A DNA stretch of 64,000 nt. It comes from UBA8079 sp049601915. Its GTDB lineage: Bacteria; Pseudomonadota; Alphaproteobacteria; UBA6615. This document shows, in pieces, positions 7,961 through 17,120 of this stretch; position 1 is the stretch's first letter, and the number at the start of each line of letters is the position of its first letter. A program made the position numbers and the translations under genes. The notes below the pieces were generated by a model that had not been told where the DNA came from, made no database searches, and saw only the letters and a program-made list of their open reading frames with translations. The stretch lies in NCBI GenBank assembly GCA_049601915.1, contig JBMYRB010000003.1, positions 434,001 through 498,000 of the forward strand, given 5' to 3'.

Positions 7961-8958
7961 TGACCGGCTCCCGGATAGTTCGGCGCACCAAGGTCCTGGA
8001 CATCGGTGAAAGCGAGGCTTCCATCCGGCCAGGCCGCACTCATCGCCTCGTCCACATAACCGGCAATTTCGCTATCGACTTCGGTCTTCAGAGTTACGAT
8101 TTCCTCTGCGCCGACACCGTTCTCGAGCAACCATGACTCGGTCCGCGCGACCGGCTCGCGTCCGAGTGCAGCCTCGACCTCGGCGGGATCACGGTAGCCT
8201 GCGGGGTCATGGGCGAAATGTCCGCGCAGACGATAGGTCATCGCCTGGATCAGCTGCGGACCACAGCCATTTCGAATTTCCGCGACCGCCCGTGCGACCT
8301 CCCGGTCGACCTCGAACAGGTCATTACCGTCGATAGTCTTTGCAGGAATATCGAAACTCTCCGCCCGCTTGGCGATACCCTCGCCCGCCGTGACGAGCCG
8401 CGTGGTCGTGGTTGCCGCGATCTGGTTGTTTTCGCACATGAACAGAACCGGCAGCTCATACACCTTGGCCCAGTTCAGGGCTTCCATGAAAGGGCCCCGG
8501 TTGATGCCGCCGTCACCGATGAAGTTCACGACGATGCGGTCGTCACCAAGCAGGCGGATGGCCTGTGCAGCCCCCACCGACATGGTGCAGCCATCTGCGA
8601 TGACACCATTCGCCCCTAGCATGCCGACCGAGAAGTCCGCGATATGCATCGAGCCGCCCTTGCCGTCGCTGGTGCCACCCACACGCCCGAAAAGCTCAAG
8701 CATCATGGCGCGCGGATCCGCGCCCTTGGCGATTGAATGGCCGTGACCGCGATGGTTGCTCGTCAGATAGTCGTCATCGCGCAGATTCTCGCAGACACCG
8801 ACGGCGATCGACTCCTCGCCGATATACTGATGCACCGAGCCACGTACATGGCCCGCGTGAAATGCCTCGCCCGCCGCCTCCTCGAAGGCACGGATGATGA
8901 GCATCTTGCGGAACATCTCAAACACACGCGCCGGCTCATTCGCCAGATTGCTGGACAT
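7957..8958 (-). CDS. 2-oxoacid dehydrogenase E1 component, alpha subunit
   Basis: A 333-residue ThDP-binding alpha chain. The Mg-ThDP motif is clear: GDGGINRGPFMEALN followed by LFMCENNQ. Other landmarks are HQYIGEESIAVGV, TSNHRGHGHSIAKG near residue 70, GKGGSMHIAD near 100, and YRLRGHFAHDPAGYR near 255, with the loop His residues expected in this family. It is the first gene of a two-gene operon with the beta subunit. The lack of E2/E3 here recalls acetoin dehydrogenase-type E1 enzymes that borrow partners from elsewhere. Substrate is not decided by sequence alone. Confidence 0.9.
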   Translation of the reverse strand: MSSNLANEPARVFEMFRKMLIIRAFEEAAGEAFHAGHVRGSVHQYIGEESIAVGVCENLRDDDYLTSNHRGHGHSIAKGADPRAMMLELFGRVGGTSDGKGGSMHIADFSVGMLGANGVIADGCTMSVGAAQAIRLLGDDRIVVNFIGDGGINRGPFMEALNWAKVYELPVLFMCENNQIAATTTTRLVTAGEGIAKRAESFDIPAKTIDGNDLFEVDREVARAVAEIRNGCGPQLIQAMTYRLRGHFAHDPAGYRDPAEVEAALGREPVARTESWLLENGVGAEEIVTLKTEVDSEIAGYVDEAMSAAWPDGSLAFTDVQDLGAPNYPGAGQ

Positions 8959-9053
8959 GGATTCCCCCTCGCTCCCTTACAGACGTGTTCATGCGCAAGC
9001 CCGTTTGACGAAGTATCACCCGTCCGCATATGCACGGTAAAGCATCCGTGCGA

Positions 9054-10142
9054 TCAGGCACCGATGGCCTTGTTGACACGCGGCATGACCTCGGTGGCCA
9101 TCAACTCCATCGAGCGTTTGCCGAGTTTTGCATCCACCCAATCATGGCCGGCATAGACCAGTGTTCCGAAATCACCGACTTCCTCATGGAAGGCCAAAAT
9201 CTCGTCGACGACCTTGTCGACGGTGCCCGCGATGACAAGCGAATTTACCATGAAATCGTCCGTGATCTCCTCATCCGGCTGATCCCGGTCTGTTTTGAAG
9301 AGCCCGAGTTTGCCGCCGTTTCTGAGCTTGCTGCCGAGTTGATAGAAGTAGAACCGGTACGGCGATTGCGGCCCCTTGCCATATTCCTCGGCCACCTTGT
9401 CGTCGTCAGCGACGAATATCGAGCGCGCGATACGCCACTTGGACGTATCCGCCTCTCGACCCGCATTCGCACAACCCTCGGCATAGTTCGGCCAATGGGT
9501 CGCAACCCATTTCGGCTGCAGGAAGTTGGCCGACACCGGAATCCAGTCTCTTTCGCCGAGCCCGATGATCCCCTTCGAGAATGGCGCGACGACCGTTCCG
9601 AAAATCGGCGGGGTCGGTTTCTGGTATGGCTTCAGGATCACACCCTGCCCGAGATGCTCAACATAATTTTGCACCGTGGAGATCGAGTTGTACTTGCCCT
9701 TGATGTCGTAGGGCGGGTCGGTCGTCCATATCTCGATGATCTGGTTCAGACACTCGATGAACTTCTCGTTCCGGTCGATGTCGAGTGTCCCGAACACTTC
9801 GGAATCGGACGGCAGATTACCCGGGCTGACCCCGAGCATGAAGCGGCCCTCGAGCATGTGATCCAGCATCGCCGCCTCCGCGGCCACGGCAGCGGGATGA
9901 TGGTTGCCCAGGTTCACAGTCCCCGTCGCCAATGTCATATTCTTTATTTCCCGCGCTACCCAGCACAGGAACATCATCGAGTTGGGAACCGGCTCGAAGC
10001 TGTCGGTCACGTGCTCGCCCATATAGGCTTCCGAAAAGCCCAGCTCATCGGCCAGGATGAAGGCCGCTCGATCCTCATGCAGGGTTTCGGTCAACGGCCG
10101 GTCCGCCGGATGGAGCGGCATCGTGAAAAATCCGAGTTCCAT
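9054..10142 (-). CDS. Luciferase-like (LLM class) flavin-dependent monooxygenase
   Basis: A protein of about 362 residues with the bacterial luciferase TIM barrel: MELGFFTMPLHP at the N-terminus, ADELGFSEAYMGEHVTDSF near residue 45, LATGTVNLGNHHPAAVAAEA near 90 and GRFMLGVSPGNLPSDSEVFG near 115. Such enzymes use FMNH2 and oxygen from a separate reductase to oxidise organic substrates. I start it at the ATG at 10142, where the family begins and a GAGG site precedes; the frame is open 14 codons further upstream. It is transcribed divergently from the ThDP enzyme at 10363. It is a different subgroup from the LLM pair at 41.7-43.9 kb. Confidence 0.88.
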   Translation of the reverse strand: MELGFFTMPLHPADRPLTETLHEDRAAFILADELGFSEAYMGEHVTDSFEPVPNSMMFLCWVAREIKNMTLATGTVNLGNHHPAAVAAEAAMLDHMLEGRFMLGVSPGNLPSDSEVFGTLDIDRNEKFIECLNQIIEIWTTDPPYDIKGKYNSISTVQNYVEHLGQGVILKPYQKPTPPIFGTVVAPFSKGIIGLGERDWIPVSANFLQPKWVATHWPNYAEGCANAGREADTSKWRIARSIFVADDDKVAEEYGKGPQSPYRFYFYQLGSKLRNGGKLGLFKTDRDQPDEEITDDFMVNSLVIAGTVDKVVDEILAFHEEVGDFGTLVYAGHDWVDAKLGKRSMELMATEVMPRVNKAIGA

Positions 10143-10362
10143 TTTTGCTGCCTCGTGCCTCTGAATTTTGTGAAACGCCCGCAAGCTTAGGTCTTACCAT
10201 CGGGCGGGGTTTGAGCGAGGTCAACTCTGTCTCACTTTATAAGCGATGTGCTTGGCGTTGACTGTCCGCCCCGCATGAAGAACATTGGATCAAGCGCGCA
10301 ACCGGGATACCTCGCGGTCTCGCCAAGTGCGATAAATAAAGGCTGACACCCTTGGGGGGAAC

Positions 10363-12126
10363 ATGAACGACACGCCAGCCCCATCGGACACGGGCGATAA
10401 CCTCACAGTCGAAATGTCCGGCGGCGAAGCGCTCGCGAAAATGCTGCAACTGCACGAAGTCGGGCCGATGTTCGGCATGGCCGGGTTTCAATTGCTGCCC
10501 TTCTACGCCGCCATCCGGGAGCTCGAGCTGGCGCACACCTTGATCAACGACGAGCGCAGCGGTGCCTTCATGGCCGATGCCTGGTCACGCGTAACCGGCC
10601 GACCCGGTGTATGCGATGCGACCCTCGGTCCGGGTGCAACCAACCTGCTTACCTCGCTGACCGAATCCCTCAACGCCGGAATTCCCATCATCGCCATCGC
10701 CGGTGACGCGAACCGGACCCACGCCTGGAAAAACATGACTCAGGAGACCCGGCAGGTCGAAATGCTGCGCCCCGCGGTCAAGGAAGTGGTCCGTGTCGAG
10801 GTCGGCGAGCGCATTCCCGAACATGTGCGCCGAGCCTATGCCGTCGCCACCTCCGGCCGCCCGGGCCCGGTCCTGATCGACGTGCCCGAGGACATCAGCC
10901 ACGGTGTGTTCGAGTTCGCCGCCAACGAACTCTATGCTGACCCGGCGACGACCCACGCACCGTCACGGCGCAGTCGGCCGGCGCGCGCGGACATCCAGCG
11001 GGCTGCTGCTCTCTTGGCCGGTGCCAAGCGCCCGGTAATCTTGGCCGGCGGCGGCGTTCACATCTCCGGGGCACAGGATGTGCTAACCGCATTTGCAGAA
11101 GATCAGGCCATCCCGGTCGGTCACACGCTATCGGGTAAAGGTGCGATCGCCTGCACTCACGATCTGTCGCTGGGCCTGTTCGGGCGATACGACCGCACGG
11201 CCAACGGCCTGTTAGAAACCGCCGACGCGATCCTCGTTGTCGGCTGCAAGCTGGGGGAGATCGCCACCAAGCGCTACACCATCCCGCGCCCGGGCATTCC
11301 GATTATCCATCTGGACATCCTGCCCGAAGAGATCGGCCGCTGGGCCCAGACCGACGTCGCCCTGTGCGGCGATGCGCGCGAGGGGCTAGCCGACCTGCGC
11401 GACGCACTTGCCGAGGGTGCCGAGGCGCGGCGCACCGCTCGCGTAGAATACCTCGCCGAGATCGACACCGGGAAAGCCAAGTGGCGCGCCGACGTCGAGG
11501 CGCGTCTCACCTCCGACGAGGTGCCGGTCAACATGGCGCGCATGGTCCACGAGCTGAACAACGTCCTGCCCGAGGACGCAATCCTGGTCGCCGACGGCGG
11601 CTTCGCAGCCCATTGGACCGGACTCCTCTATGACACGAAGCGCGCCGGGCGCGGCTTCATTGTCGATCGGGGTATGGCCTCGATCGGGTATGGCGTATCC
11701 GGGGGCATCGGCGCGCAGCTGGCCGCCCCCGACCGACCGGTCTTCACCCTCACCGGCGACGGCGGGCTGAACATGACCCTCGGAGACCTGGAGACCGCGG
11801 CACGCCTCGGCGTCCCGGTGACCGTCCTCGTCGTCAACAATGCGGCGTCGGGCTACATCAAGGCGCTCCAGCACGCGATGTTCGGCGGCCAGTATCAGTC
11901 GGCCGACCTGTCCGATCTCAACTACGCCGCGATCGCCGAGAACCTGGGTTGCCGCGGCATCCGGGTAAAGCATCCTGAGCAACTCGCCGATGCCTTCCGC
12001 ACGGCGCTCGAGAACCGCGACAAGCCGAACGTTATCGACATCGTCGTGACCCGCGATGCGGGCAAAATGCTGCCGGGTGTCGACAACCGGACCGCCCCCA
12101 TCAAGAAAGGCGATCGTATCGCCTGA
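10363..12126 (+). CDS. ThDP-dependent enzyme of the acetolactate synthase family
   Basis: A 587-residue three-domain ThDP enzyme. The N-terminal pyrimidine-binding domain has the activating Glu in INDERSGAFMADAWSRVTG near residue 65 and the loop TLGPGATNLLTSLTESLNAG. The central domain carries KRPVILAGGGVHISGAQD. The C-terminal PP domain has GDGGLNMTLGDLETAARLG and, further on, VVNNAASGYIK, the Mg-ThDP signature. Relatives include acetolactate synthase, glyoxylate carboligase, sulfopyruvate decarboxylase and oxalyl-CoA decarboxylase. No small regulatory subunit is adjacent, which argues against a biosynthetic IlvB. The next gene, an FAH-family hydrolase, follows after 51 bases and is probably co-transcribed. 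GGGGGGAAC precedes the ATG. Confidence 0.88.
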   Translation: MNDTPAPSDTGDNLTVEMSGGEALAKMLQLHEVGPMFGMAGFQLLPFYAAIRELELAHTLINDERSGAFMADAWSRVTGRPGVCDATLGPGATNLLTSLTESLNAGIPIIAIAGDANRTHAWKNMTQETRQVEMLRPAVKEVVRVEVGERIPEHVRRAYAVATSGRPGPVLIDVPEDISHGVFEFAANELYADPATTHAPSRRSRPARADIQRAAALLAGAKRPVILAGGGVHISGAQDVLTAFAEDQAIPVGHTLSGKGAIACTHDLSLGLFGRYDRTANGLLETADAILVVGCKLGEIATKRYTIPRPGIPIIHLDILPEEIGRWAQTDVALCGDAREGLADLRDALAEGAEARRTARVEYLAEIDTGKAKWRADVEARLTSDEVPVNMARMVHELNNVLPEDAILVADGGFAAHWTGLLYDTKRAGRGFIVDRGMASIGYGVSGGIGAQLAAPDRPVFTLTGDGGLNMTLGDLETAARLGVPVTVLVVNNAASGYIKALQHAMFGGQYQSADLSDLNYAAIAENLGCRGIRVKHPEQLADAFRTALENRDKPNVIDIVVTRDAGKMLPGVDNRTAPIKKGDRIA

Positions 12127-12177
12127 CACTTTTACATTCATCGGGTGCCATTGCGCACCGCAAGGATTGGAAAACCC

Positions 12178-13032
12178 ATGAAGCTCCTCACCTATGACGC
12201 AGGATCCGGCGCCCATGTCGGCCTCGCCGCCAATGACGGTATTGTCGACCTGACCAGCCGCGCCGGCGTGACATCCCTTCGCGAACTCATCGCCGCGGAG
12301 CGGGTCGCAGAGATGGCCGAGTTCGGCGGCGAGACGCCCGACCATGCGCTTGATGGCGTGACCTATCTGCCGGTCATTCCCGACCCGGATCACATCTGGT
12401 GCGTCGGTGTGAACTATATGGATCATCTGCAGGAGGCGATCGACGCCGGGCTGCCGCGCTCCAAGACCGAGCATCCGATGATCTTCGGCCGTTACGCCGA
12501 CACGCTCGTCGGGCACAACCAGCCCATTCTGAAGTCGCCGGTGGTCAACAAGCTCGACTATGAGTGCGAGCTGGCGGTCATCATCAGCAAGCCGGGCCGC
12601 TACATCAGCAAGGAAGACGCGCTCGGCTATGTGGCGGGCTATTCCTGCTTCAACGAGGGTAGCGCGCGGGACTGGCAATACCACACGGCCCAAGTTGTGC
12701 CGGGCAAAAACTTCCAGGGTACTGGCGGCTTCGGTCCCTGGATGGTGACCGCCGACGAAATCCCCGACCCGCAGGTGCTGGACATCTCGACGATACTGAA
12801 CGGCGAGACCCTGCAATCGGCCAACACCCGCGACATGATCTTCGACGTAGCGACGACGATTTCCTATGTCTCGCACATCTCGGAGCTGCAACCGGGCGAC
12901 GTGATCGCATCCGGCACGCCGTCGGGTGTGGGACAGTCACGCGATCCGCAGATCTTCATGCAGGTCGGCGACAGCTGCGAAATCCACATCGAGAATGTCG
13001 GCATCCTGGTCAACGGGATCGCCGATGGCTAA
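12178..13032 (+). CDS. Fumarylacetoacetate hydrolase family protein
   Basis: A 284-residue member of the FAH family of metal-dependent hydrolases and decarboxylases. The fold's hallmarks are visible: IWCVGVNYMDHLQEA near residue 75, PMIFGRYADTLVGHN, LDYECELAVIISKPGR with the metal-binding Glu pair near 125, FNEGSARDWQ, KNFQGTGGFGPWMVT near 180, and the C-terminal ASGTPSGVG. Substrates include 2-oxohept-3-enedioate, acylpyruvates and oxaloacetate. I start it at the ATG at 12178, with AAGGATTGG before it. It ends in a stop shared with the convergent transporter gene. Confidence 0.88.
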   Translation: MKLLTYDAGSGAHVGLAANDGIVDLTSRAGVTSLRELIAAERVAEMAEFGGETPDHALDGVTYLPVIPDPDHIWCVGVNYMDHLQEAIDAGLPRSKTEHPMIFGRYADTLVGHNQPILKSPVVNKLDYECELAVIISKPGRYISKEDALGYVAGYSCFNEGSARDWQYHTAQVVPGKNFQGTGGFGPWMVTADEIPDPQVLDISTILNGETLQSANTRDMIFDVATTISYVSHISELQPGDVIASGTPSGVGQSRDPQIFMQVGDSCEIHIENVGILVNGIADG

Positions 13033-13955
13033 CCGACTTTCGCTTTTCTACCCTGAAACAGCCGTCCATCGATGAGCGCGAGGCCCAGGGCAATGCAGCC
13101 CATGCCAACGATCTGTTCGGTCGTCAGCACCTCACCCAGCAGGAACATGCCCAACAGGATCGCGCTGACGGGCACGATGAAGTTCACCAGCAGGATGTTC
13201 ACCGCCCCCGCCCGCGCGAGGATACGGAAGAAGATCAAGTAGGCGACGGACGTGGACAGTACGGCGAGACCGACGACCGCCCCCCAGGCCTCGAGGCTCG
13301 CATCCATAAACTCCCAAGGCTGATCGACCAGCAACGTAATCGGCAACAGAATGAATGTCGCCATCGTCATCTGGCCGGTCGCGACCATCATCGGCGGCAT
13401 CTCACGTTTCGCGAATGTGCGGCCGTAGATCGCCGAGACTGCATAACAGATCGCCGCGCCCAGCACCGAGAGCTGACCCAGCAGGCCCTTGCCGATCTCG
13501 TCCAGAAACTGCGGTCCGATCAACACCACAACACCGACCAGCCCTGCGAGCACGCCCAGCACCTTGCCCGGGGTCATACGCTCGTCGCTGGTCCAGAAGT
13601 GAGCCGCGACCACAGCAAACAACGGCGTTGTGGCGATCATGATCGATGCCAACCCGCTGGGGATGTGCACCTGACCCCAGGCGATCAGGAAGAACGGCAG
13701 CGCCGAATTCAGCGCTGCCATGATCAGCAACGCCACCCAGCTTGAGCGATCGCGCGGCACCATAATGCTGCCGGCGAGCACGAAGAACCACAGGATCACC
13801 GTCGCCAGCGCGACACGGCACAGGATCACAACCAGCGGCGGTAGCTCGGGAATGGCGATGGCGTTGAAGAAGAATGTCCCGCCCCACAGCCCGCCAAGGA
13901 TGAAAAGCAGAACCCACTCAACGGCGGTCATGCGCAGGGCGACGGGCGCGTTCAT
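13029..13955 (-). CDS. EamA-family (DMT) exporter
   Basis: A 308-residue hydrophobic protein with about ten membrane helices in two EamA halves. The first starts with VEWVLLFILGGLWGGTFFF, and the second half has the LSVLGAAICYAVSAIYGRTF segment. The glycine- and proline-containing helix ends (LNSALPFFLIAWGQVHIPSG and VLTTEQIVGMGCIALG) are typical of drug/metabolite transporters. Members export amino acids, nucleosides or small metabolites. Substrate cannot be read from sequence. It is convergent with the FAH-family gene and sits next to the racemase-like pair. Confidence 0.9.
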   Translation of the reverse strand: MNAPVALRMTAVEWVLLFILGGLWGGTFFFNAIAIPELPPLVVILCRVALATVILWFFVLAGSIMVPRDRSSWVALLIMAALNSALPFFLIAWGQVHIPSGLASIMIATTPLFAVVAAHFWTSDERMTPGKVLGVLAGLVGVVVLIGPQFLDEIGKGLLGQLSVLGAAICYAVSAIYGRTFAKREMPPMMVATGQMTMATFILLPITLLVDQPWEFMDASLEAWGAVVGLAVLSTSVAYLIFFRILARAGAVNILLVNFIVPVSAILLGMFLLGEVLTTEQIVGMGCIALGLALIDGRLFQGRKAKVG

Positions 13956-13972
13956 CCGGCGATCCTAGCGTT

Positions 13973-14647
13973 TCACGCCGCGAGAAGTTCGCGCATTTTC
14001 GCAACGGCGGTATGCGGTGCCGTCAGCACGGGGCGACCCGCAACGGGCGTGATTTTCTGCGGTACAAGGCCCATGGAGAACTGGCCAAGCAGCAAGCTGT
14101 CGAAGTCGGTGATGGTTTCGGCCGCCGCGACGACGATGTCGTCATGGCCGAGTCTGTCGCCGCCGATAAGTGTCTCGAACGCGCCCTCTGCCACTTTTCC
14201 AGAGATGCTGTAGTCGAGCCCGCGTTCGCCGGCATAGCGTTCGATGTCGCCGGACAGGCAGTCAACAGTGCCCTGGGTCGTCGCCAGGATGCCCATACGC
14301 GGGCCGTTGGCGAAGGCCGCCTCGATCATTCCCTCGTAGGAAGTCAGCACCGGCACGTCGAGCGCCTCACGCCCCGCCTCCACCAATCGGCCGAACACCG
14401 ACCCGCAGAAGATGATGCCGTCGACCCGGCAATCGCGGGCATAGCGCAGAACGGCGGCGATCCGGTCATAGGCCGCCTCGGGCATCGGGTCGGGGACGGT
14501 CATGTCGTCGTTGATGAAATCCAGATACAGCGACTGGTCGAGCTGGCAGGCGATTTCCGCCTCGGGCCAGAGCCCGGCAAACGCCGCGCGCACGGTGGGA
14601 AACGCTACCTCGGTGGGCGACACGACGCCGATGCGACGGGCGGTCAT
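13973..14647 (-). CDS. Asp/Glu racemase / arylmalonate decarboxylase-like protein, copy A
   Basis: About 224 residues from the ATG at 14647; a GTG 13 codons upstream (14686) is an alternative start with no clear advantage. The fold markers are RRIGVVSPTEVAFPTV at the N-terminus, the half-site VDGIIFCGSVFGRLVEAG with Cys81, VPVLTSYEGMIEAA near 100, RMGILATTQGTVDCLSGDIE, and the second half-site DSLLLGQFSMG, which has no Cys. The family normally places catalytic Cys in one or both half-sites; here only the first is present. The paralog at 14798 lacks that Cys. Substrate unknown; hydantoin, aspartate and malonate derivatives are all precedented. Confidence 0.8.
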   Translation of the reverse strand: MTARRIGVVSPTEVAFPTVRAAFAGLWPEAEIACQLDQSLYLDFINDDMTVPDPMPEAAYDRIAAVLRYARDCRVDGIIFCGSVFGRLVEAGREALDVPVLTSYEGMIEAAFANGPRMGILATTQGTVDCLSGDIERYAGERGLDYSISGKVAEGAFETLIGGDRLGHDDIVVAAAETITDFDSLLLGQFSMGLVPQKITPVAGRPVLTAPHTAVAKMRELLAA

Positions 14648-14694
14648 GGACGGCTCGTTTTGGGCAGCTTCAACATTCCTCTCCACCCTACATT

Positions 14695-14768
14695 CGTCAT
14701 GCTCGGACTTGATACGGGCATCTCTGGCAACAGCGCATGAGATACGCGGGTTAAGCCCGCGTATGACG
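14695..14768. repeat. Inverted repeat with two hairpins, copy 4
   Basis: The first half is CGTCATGCTCGGACTTGATA with the CTTGA loop; the second is ATACGCGGGTTAAGCCCGCG, here with a TTAAG loop. Arms vary between copies by compensated and uncompensated changes, but the layout is conserved. It lies between the two racemase-like paralogs on the reverse strand. Confidence 0.85.
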
Positions 14769-14797
14769 CTTTGAGATCACACCTCATTTTTTGTTCC

Positions 14798-15451
14798 CTA
14801 CCCCAGCAGCCGCTGCAGCTTGCGTACGGCGGTGTGGGCCGAGGTGAGCACCGGCCGATCGGGCATGTCCGTGAAGAGTTTCATGGCACCGGTCATGGAG
14901 AACTGGCCAAGCATCAGGCAGTCGCAGTCGGTAATCTTGTCTGCGGCCGCCGCAACCATCCGGTCATGGGTCTCGATGTCGCCGGCCAGGATGATCGGCC
15001 GGGCCGCATCCTCGATATGGTCGGTGATGGTGACCGACTTGCCCTGTTCCTTCGAGTAACGGTCGATGTCCTCGACCAGGCATTTGAGCGATCCGGGCGC
15101 GGTCGTCAGGATGCCGAGGCGCGAACCCAGCGCCACCGCCTCCTCGATCATCGCCTCGTGGGACGTCAGGCAAGGGATCGACATGTCGGCCTGCGCCGCC
15201 TTGACCCAGCGGCCGAAGACGGAGCCCGTGAACAGCAACCCGTCGGCATGGCAGTCGGCGGCGTAGTGCAGCAGCTTCGAGACCCGCTCGCCGGTCTCGT
15301 CGGTCTGGGGCTTGCCACCCGCAAAATCGAGATAGAGGGATTCGTCGAGCACATGGAACAACTCAGCCTCCGGCCACAATTCGGCAAACGCCTCGCTGAT
15401 CGCGTCCATCGCGTTGTCCATGGGCGACACCGCCCCGATACGAACTGGCAT
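14798..15451 (-). CDS. Asp/Glu racemase-like protein, copy B (paralog of 13973)
   Basis: A 217-residue paralog of copy A. The start at 15451 has a strong GAGGGGGGAC site; the frame is open further upstream but without family similarity. Shared segments include ELWPEAELFHVLDESLYLDF, GSVFGRWVKAA, SHEAMIEEAVALGSRLGILT and LGQFSM. In the first half-site the Cys of copy A is a Thr (GLLFTGSVFGR, Thr75). Instead Cys residues appear just before the second half-site (ITDCDCLMLGQFSM). Racemisation normally needs two opposed Cys, whereas arylmalonate decarboxylases manage with one. The two paralogs may therefore have opposite stereochemistry or different reactions, which is an inference. Confidence 0.8.
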   Translation of the reverse strand: MPVRIGAVSPMDNAMDAISEAFAELWPEAELFHVLDESLYLDFAGGKPQTDETGERVSKLLHYAADCHADGLLFTGSVFGRWVKAAQADMSIPCLTSHEAMIEEAVALGSRLGILTTAPGSLKCLVEDIDRYSKEQGKSVTITDHIEDAARPIILAGDIETHDRMVAAAADKITDCDCLMLGQFSMTGAMKLFTDMPDRPVLTSAHTAVRKLQRLLG

Positions 15452-15607
15452 GATAACGTCCCCCCTCTTCGCGACATTATAAGAGTTGCGGCGTGGGCGC
15501 GGTAGAGAAGCACGCACCTGTCTTACGCAGCGAACAATTGCCCGCCAGATGTGGCCTGGCCTGCCGGAACCGGGCAGTATTCAGGATCTACAACAAGGAC
15601 CACGACC

Positions 15608-16846
15608 ATGACGGACATCTACATCATCGGTATCGGCATGACGCCGCTCGGCAAGTTTCCCGATAAATCCGTGAAGCAGCTCACCGACGACGCGGTGAAC
15701 ACCGCACTGACCGACGCGGGCGCGAAGCTCGAGGATGTCGAGGCCGCCTGGTTCTCCAACACCCGCCAGGGAATGATGGAGGGGCAGAACACCGTGCGCG
15801 GGCAATGCGCGTTGCGCTCCATGGGTTTCCAGTCGATCCCCATCGTGAATGTCGAGAACGCCTGCTGTTCGTCCTCCACCGGGCTCAACCAGGCGTTCGC
15901 CTATCTCAAGGCGGGCATGGCCGGGGTGGCGCTGGTCGCGGGCTCAGAGAAGATGTTCTACCCGGAGAAGCGCGAACTGATGTTCCAGGCGTTCCGCGGC
16001 GGCTGGGACGTGCACACCCAGGAGGAGACCGAGGCGCGCTTGCTGTCACTCGGCGAAGGCCTAGCGCTGCCGCCCGAGGCAGGTGAGGACACCGGCGAAC
16101 GCAGCGTATTCATGGATATATACGCCGCACTTGCGCGCCAGCACATGAAGCATTTCGGCACGACCCAGCGGCAGATCGCCGCCGCCGCGGCCAAGAGCCA
16201 CTTCCACTCCACACTGAACCCGCTGGCCCAGTACCAGAAGGACTTCTCCGTCGACGAGGTGATGGCCGACCGGCTGATCTCCTGGCCCCTCACCCGCTCC
16301 ATGTGTGCGCCGCTCTCCGACGGCGCCGGGACCTTGGTGCTGTGCACCGGCGAAACGCTCGACCGGTTCGACAAGTCCCGCGCGGTGAAGGTGCTGGGCA
16401 CGGCTGTGGTCAGCGGCATGGACCGGGACCCTGACGATTTCGAGCACCATATCGGCCGCATGGCCGCCGAACGGGCCTACGAGCAGGCCGGGGTCGACCC
16501 GAAGGACGTGGACGTGGCCGAAGTGCATGACGCGTCGGCCTATGCCGAGATCGTACAGGTTGAGAACATGGGCTTCTGCGAACGCGGCGAAGGCGGCGCG
16601 CTGGCCGAAAGCGGCGAAACGAAGCTCGGCGGACGCATCCCTGTAAATACATCCGGCGGACTGCTTTCCAAGGGCCACCCGATCGGTGCCACCGGCGCCA
16701 TCCAGATCCACGAACTGGTGACACAGCTGCGCGGCGAAGCCGGCGATCGACAGGTCGAGGGCGCGCGCATCGCAGCGGCGGAAAACGGCGGTGGTTTCTT
16801 CGGCATCGAGGAAGCGGCAACCGTGGTGACCGTGTTGGGGCGGTAG
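15608..16846 (+). CDS. Thiolase-family protein (SCP2/acetyl-CoA acetyltransferase-like)
   Basis: A 412-residue thiolase fold protein. The nucleophile Cys lies in VENACCSSSTGLNQAF near residue 88, the VAEVHDASAYAEI segment near 300 holds the family His, and NTSGGLLSKGHPIGATGAIQ near 345 holds the second His. The C-terminal Cys-Gly motif of classical degradative thiolases is replaced by AENGGGFFGIEEA. That pattern is normal for SCP-x/archaeal-type thiolase relatives, which may bind DUF35 partners; none is adjacent. It may cleave or condense branched or beta-keto acyl-CoAs. I start it at 15608, with AAGGA nine bases upstream. Confidence 0.88.
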   Translation: MTDIYIIGIGMTPLGKFPDKSVKQLTDDAVNTALTDAGAKLEDVEAAWFSNTRQGMMEGQNTVRGQCALRSMGFQSIPIVNVENACCSSSTGLNQAFAYLKAGMAGVALVAGSEKMFYPEKRELMFQAFRGGWDVHTQEETEARLLSLGEGLALPPEAGEDTGERSVFMDIYAALARQHMKHFGTTQRQIAAAAAKSHFHSTLNPLAQYQKDFSVDEVMADRLISWPLTRSMCAPLSDGAGTLVLCTGETLDRFDKSRAVKVLGTAVVSGMDRDPDDFEHHIGRMAAERAYEQAGVDPKDVDVAEVHDASAYAEIVQVENMGFCERGEGGALAESGETKLGGRIPVNTSGGLLSKGHPIGATGAIQIHELVTQLRGEAGDRQVEGARIAAAENGGGFFGIEEAATVVTVLGR

Positions 16847-16908
16847 CGCCGTCTCGTTGCATCGGCGTCGTTTGCAGGGACTCACGCACGCTCGGCTAAA
16901 TTCATTCC

Positions 16909-17118
16909 ATGTCCGATGCCGAGAAAATAGCCGATCTCGAATCCCGCCTCGCACAGCAGGAGCATACGCTCGATGAGATGTCGGGTGTGGTGGCGGAACA
17001 GGCCCAGGTGATCGATCTGTTCCGCGAGCATCTCCGCCGGCTGACCGACCGGGTGCTGCATGTCGAGGAAACGGTCCCCGGCAAAGGGCCGGACGAGCCG
17101 CTCCCTCCCCACTACTAG
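16909..17118 (+). CDS. slyX: SlyX family protein
   Basis: A 69-residue coiled coil (heptads through IADLESRLAQQEHTLDEM and the following helix) ending in the family's characteristic proline-rich tail, here PLPPHY. Length and the PPHY end match SlyX. Function in the family is unclear. It is followed two bases after its stop by the GIY-YIG gene, so the two are probably co-transcribed. Confidence 0.85.
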   Translation: MSDAEKIADLESRLAQQEHTLDEMSGVVAEQAQVIDLFREHLRRLTDRVLHVEETVPGKGPDEPLPPHY

Positions 17119-17120
17119 AA

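Noticed and set aside
11386..12891. Long reverse-strand frames (500 codons here; similar ones at 2728-3858 and 20298-21722 on the other strand)
   Set aside because: They are antisense or out-of-frame shadows of strongly supported genes in GC-rich DNA, with low-complexity Arg/Ala-rich sequence.
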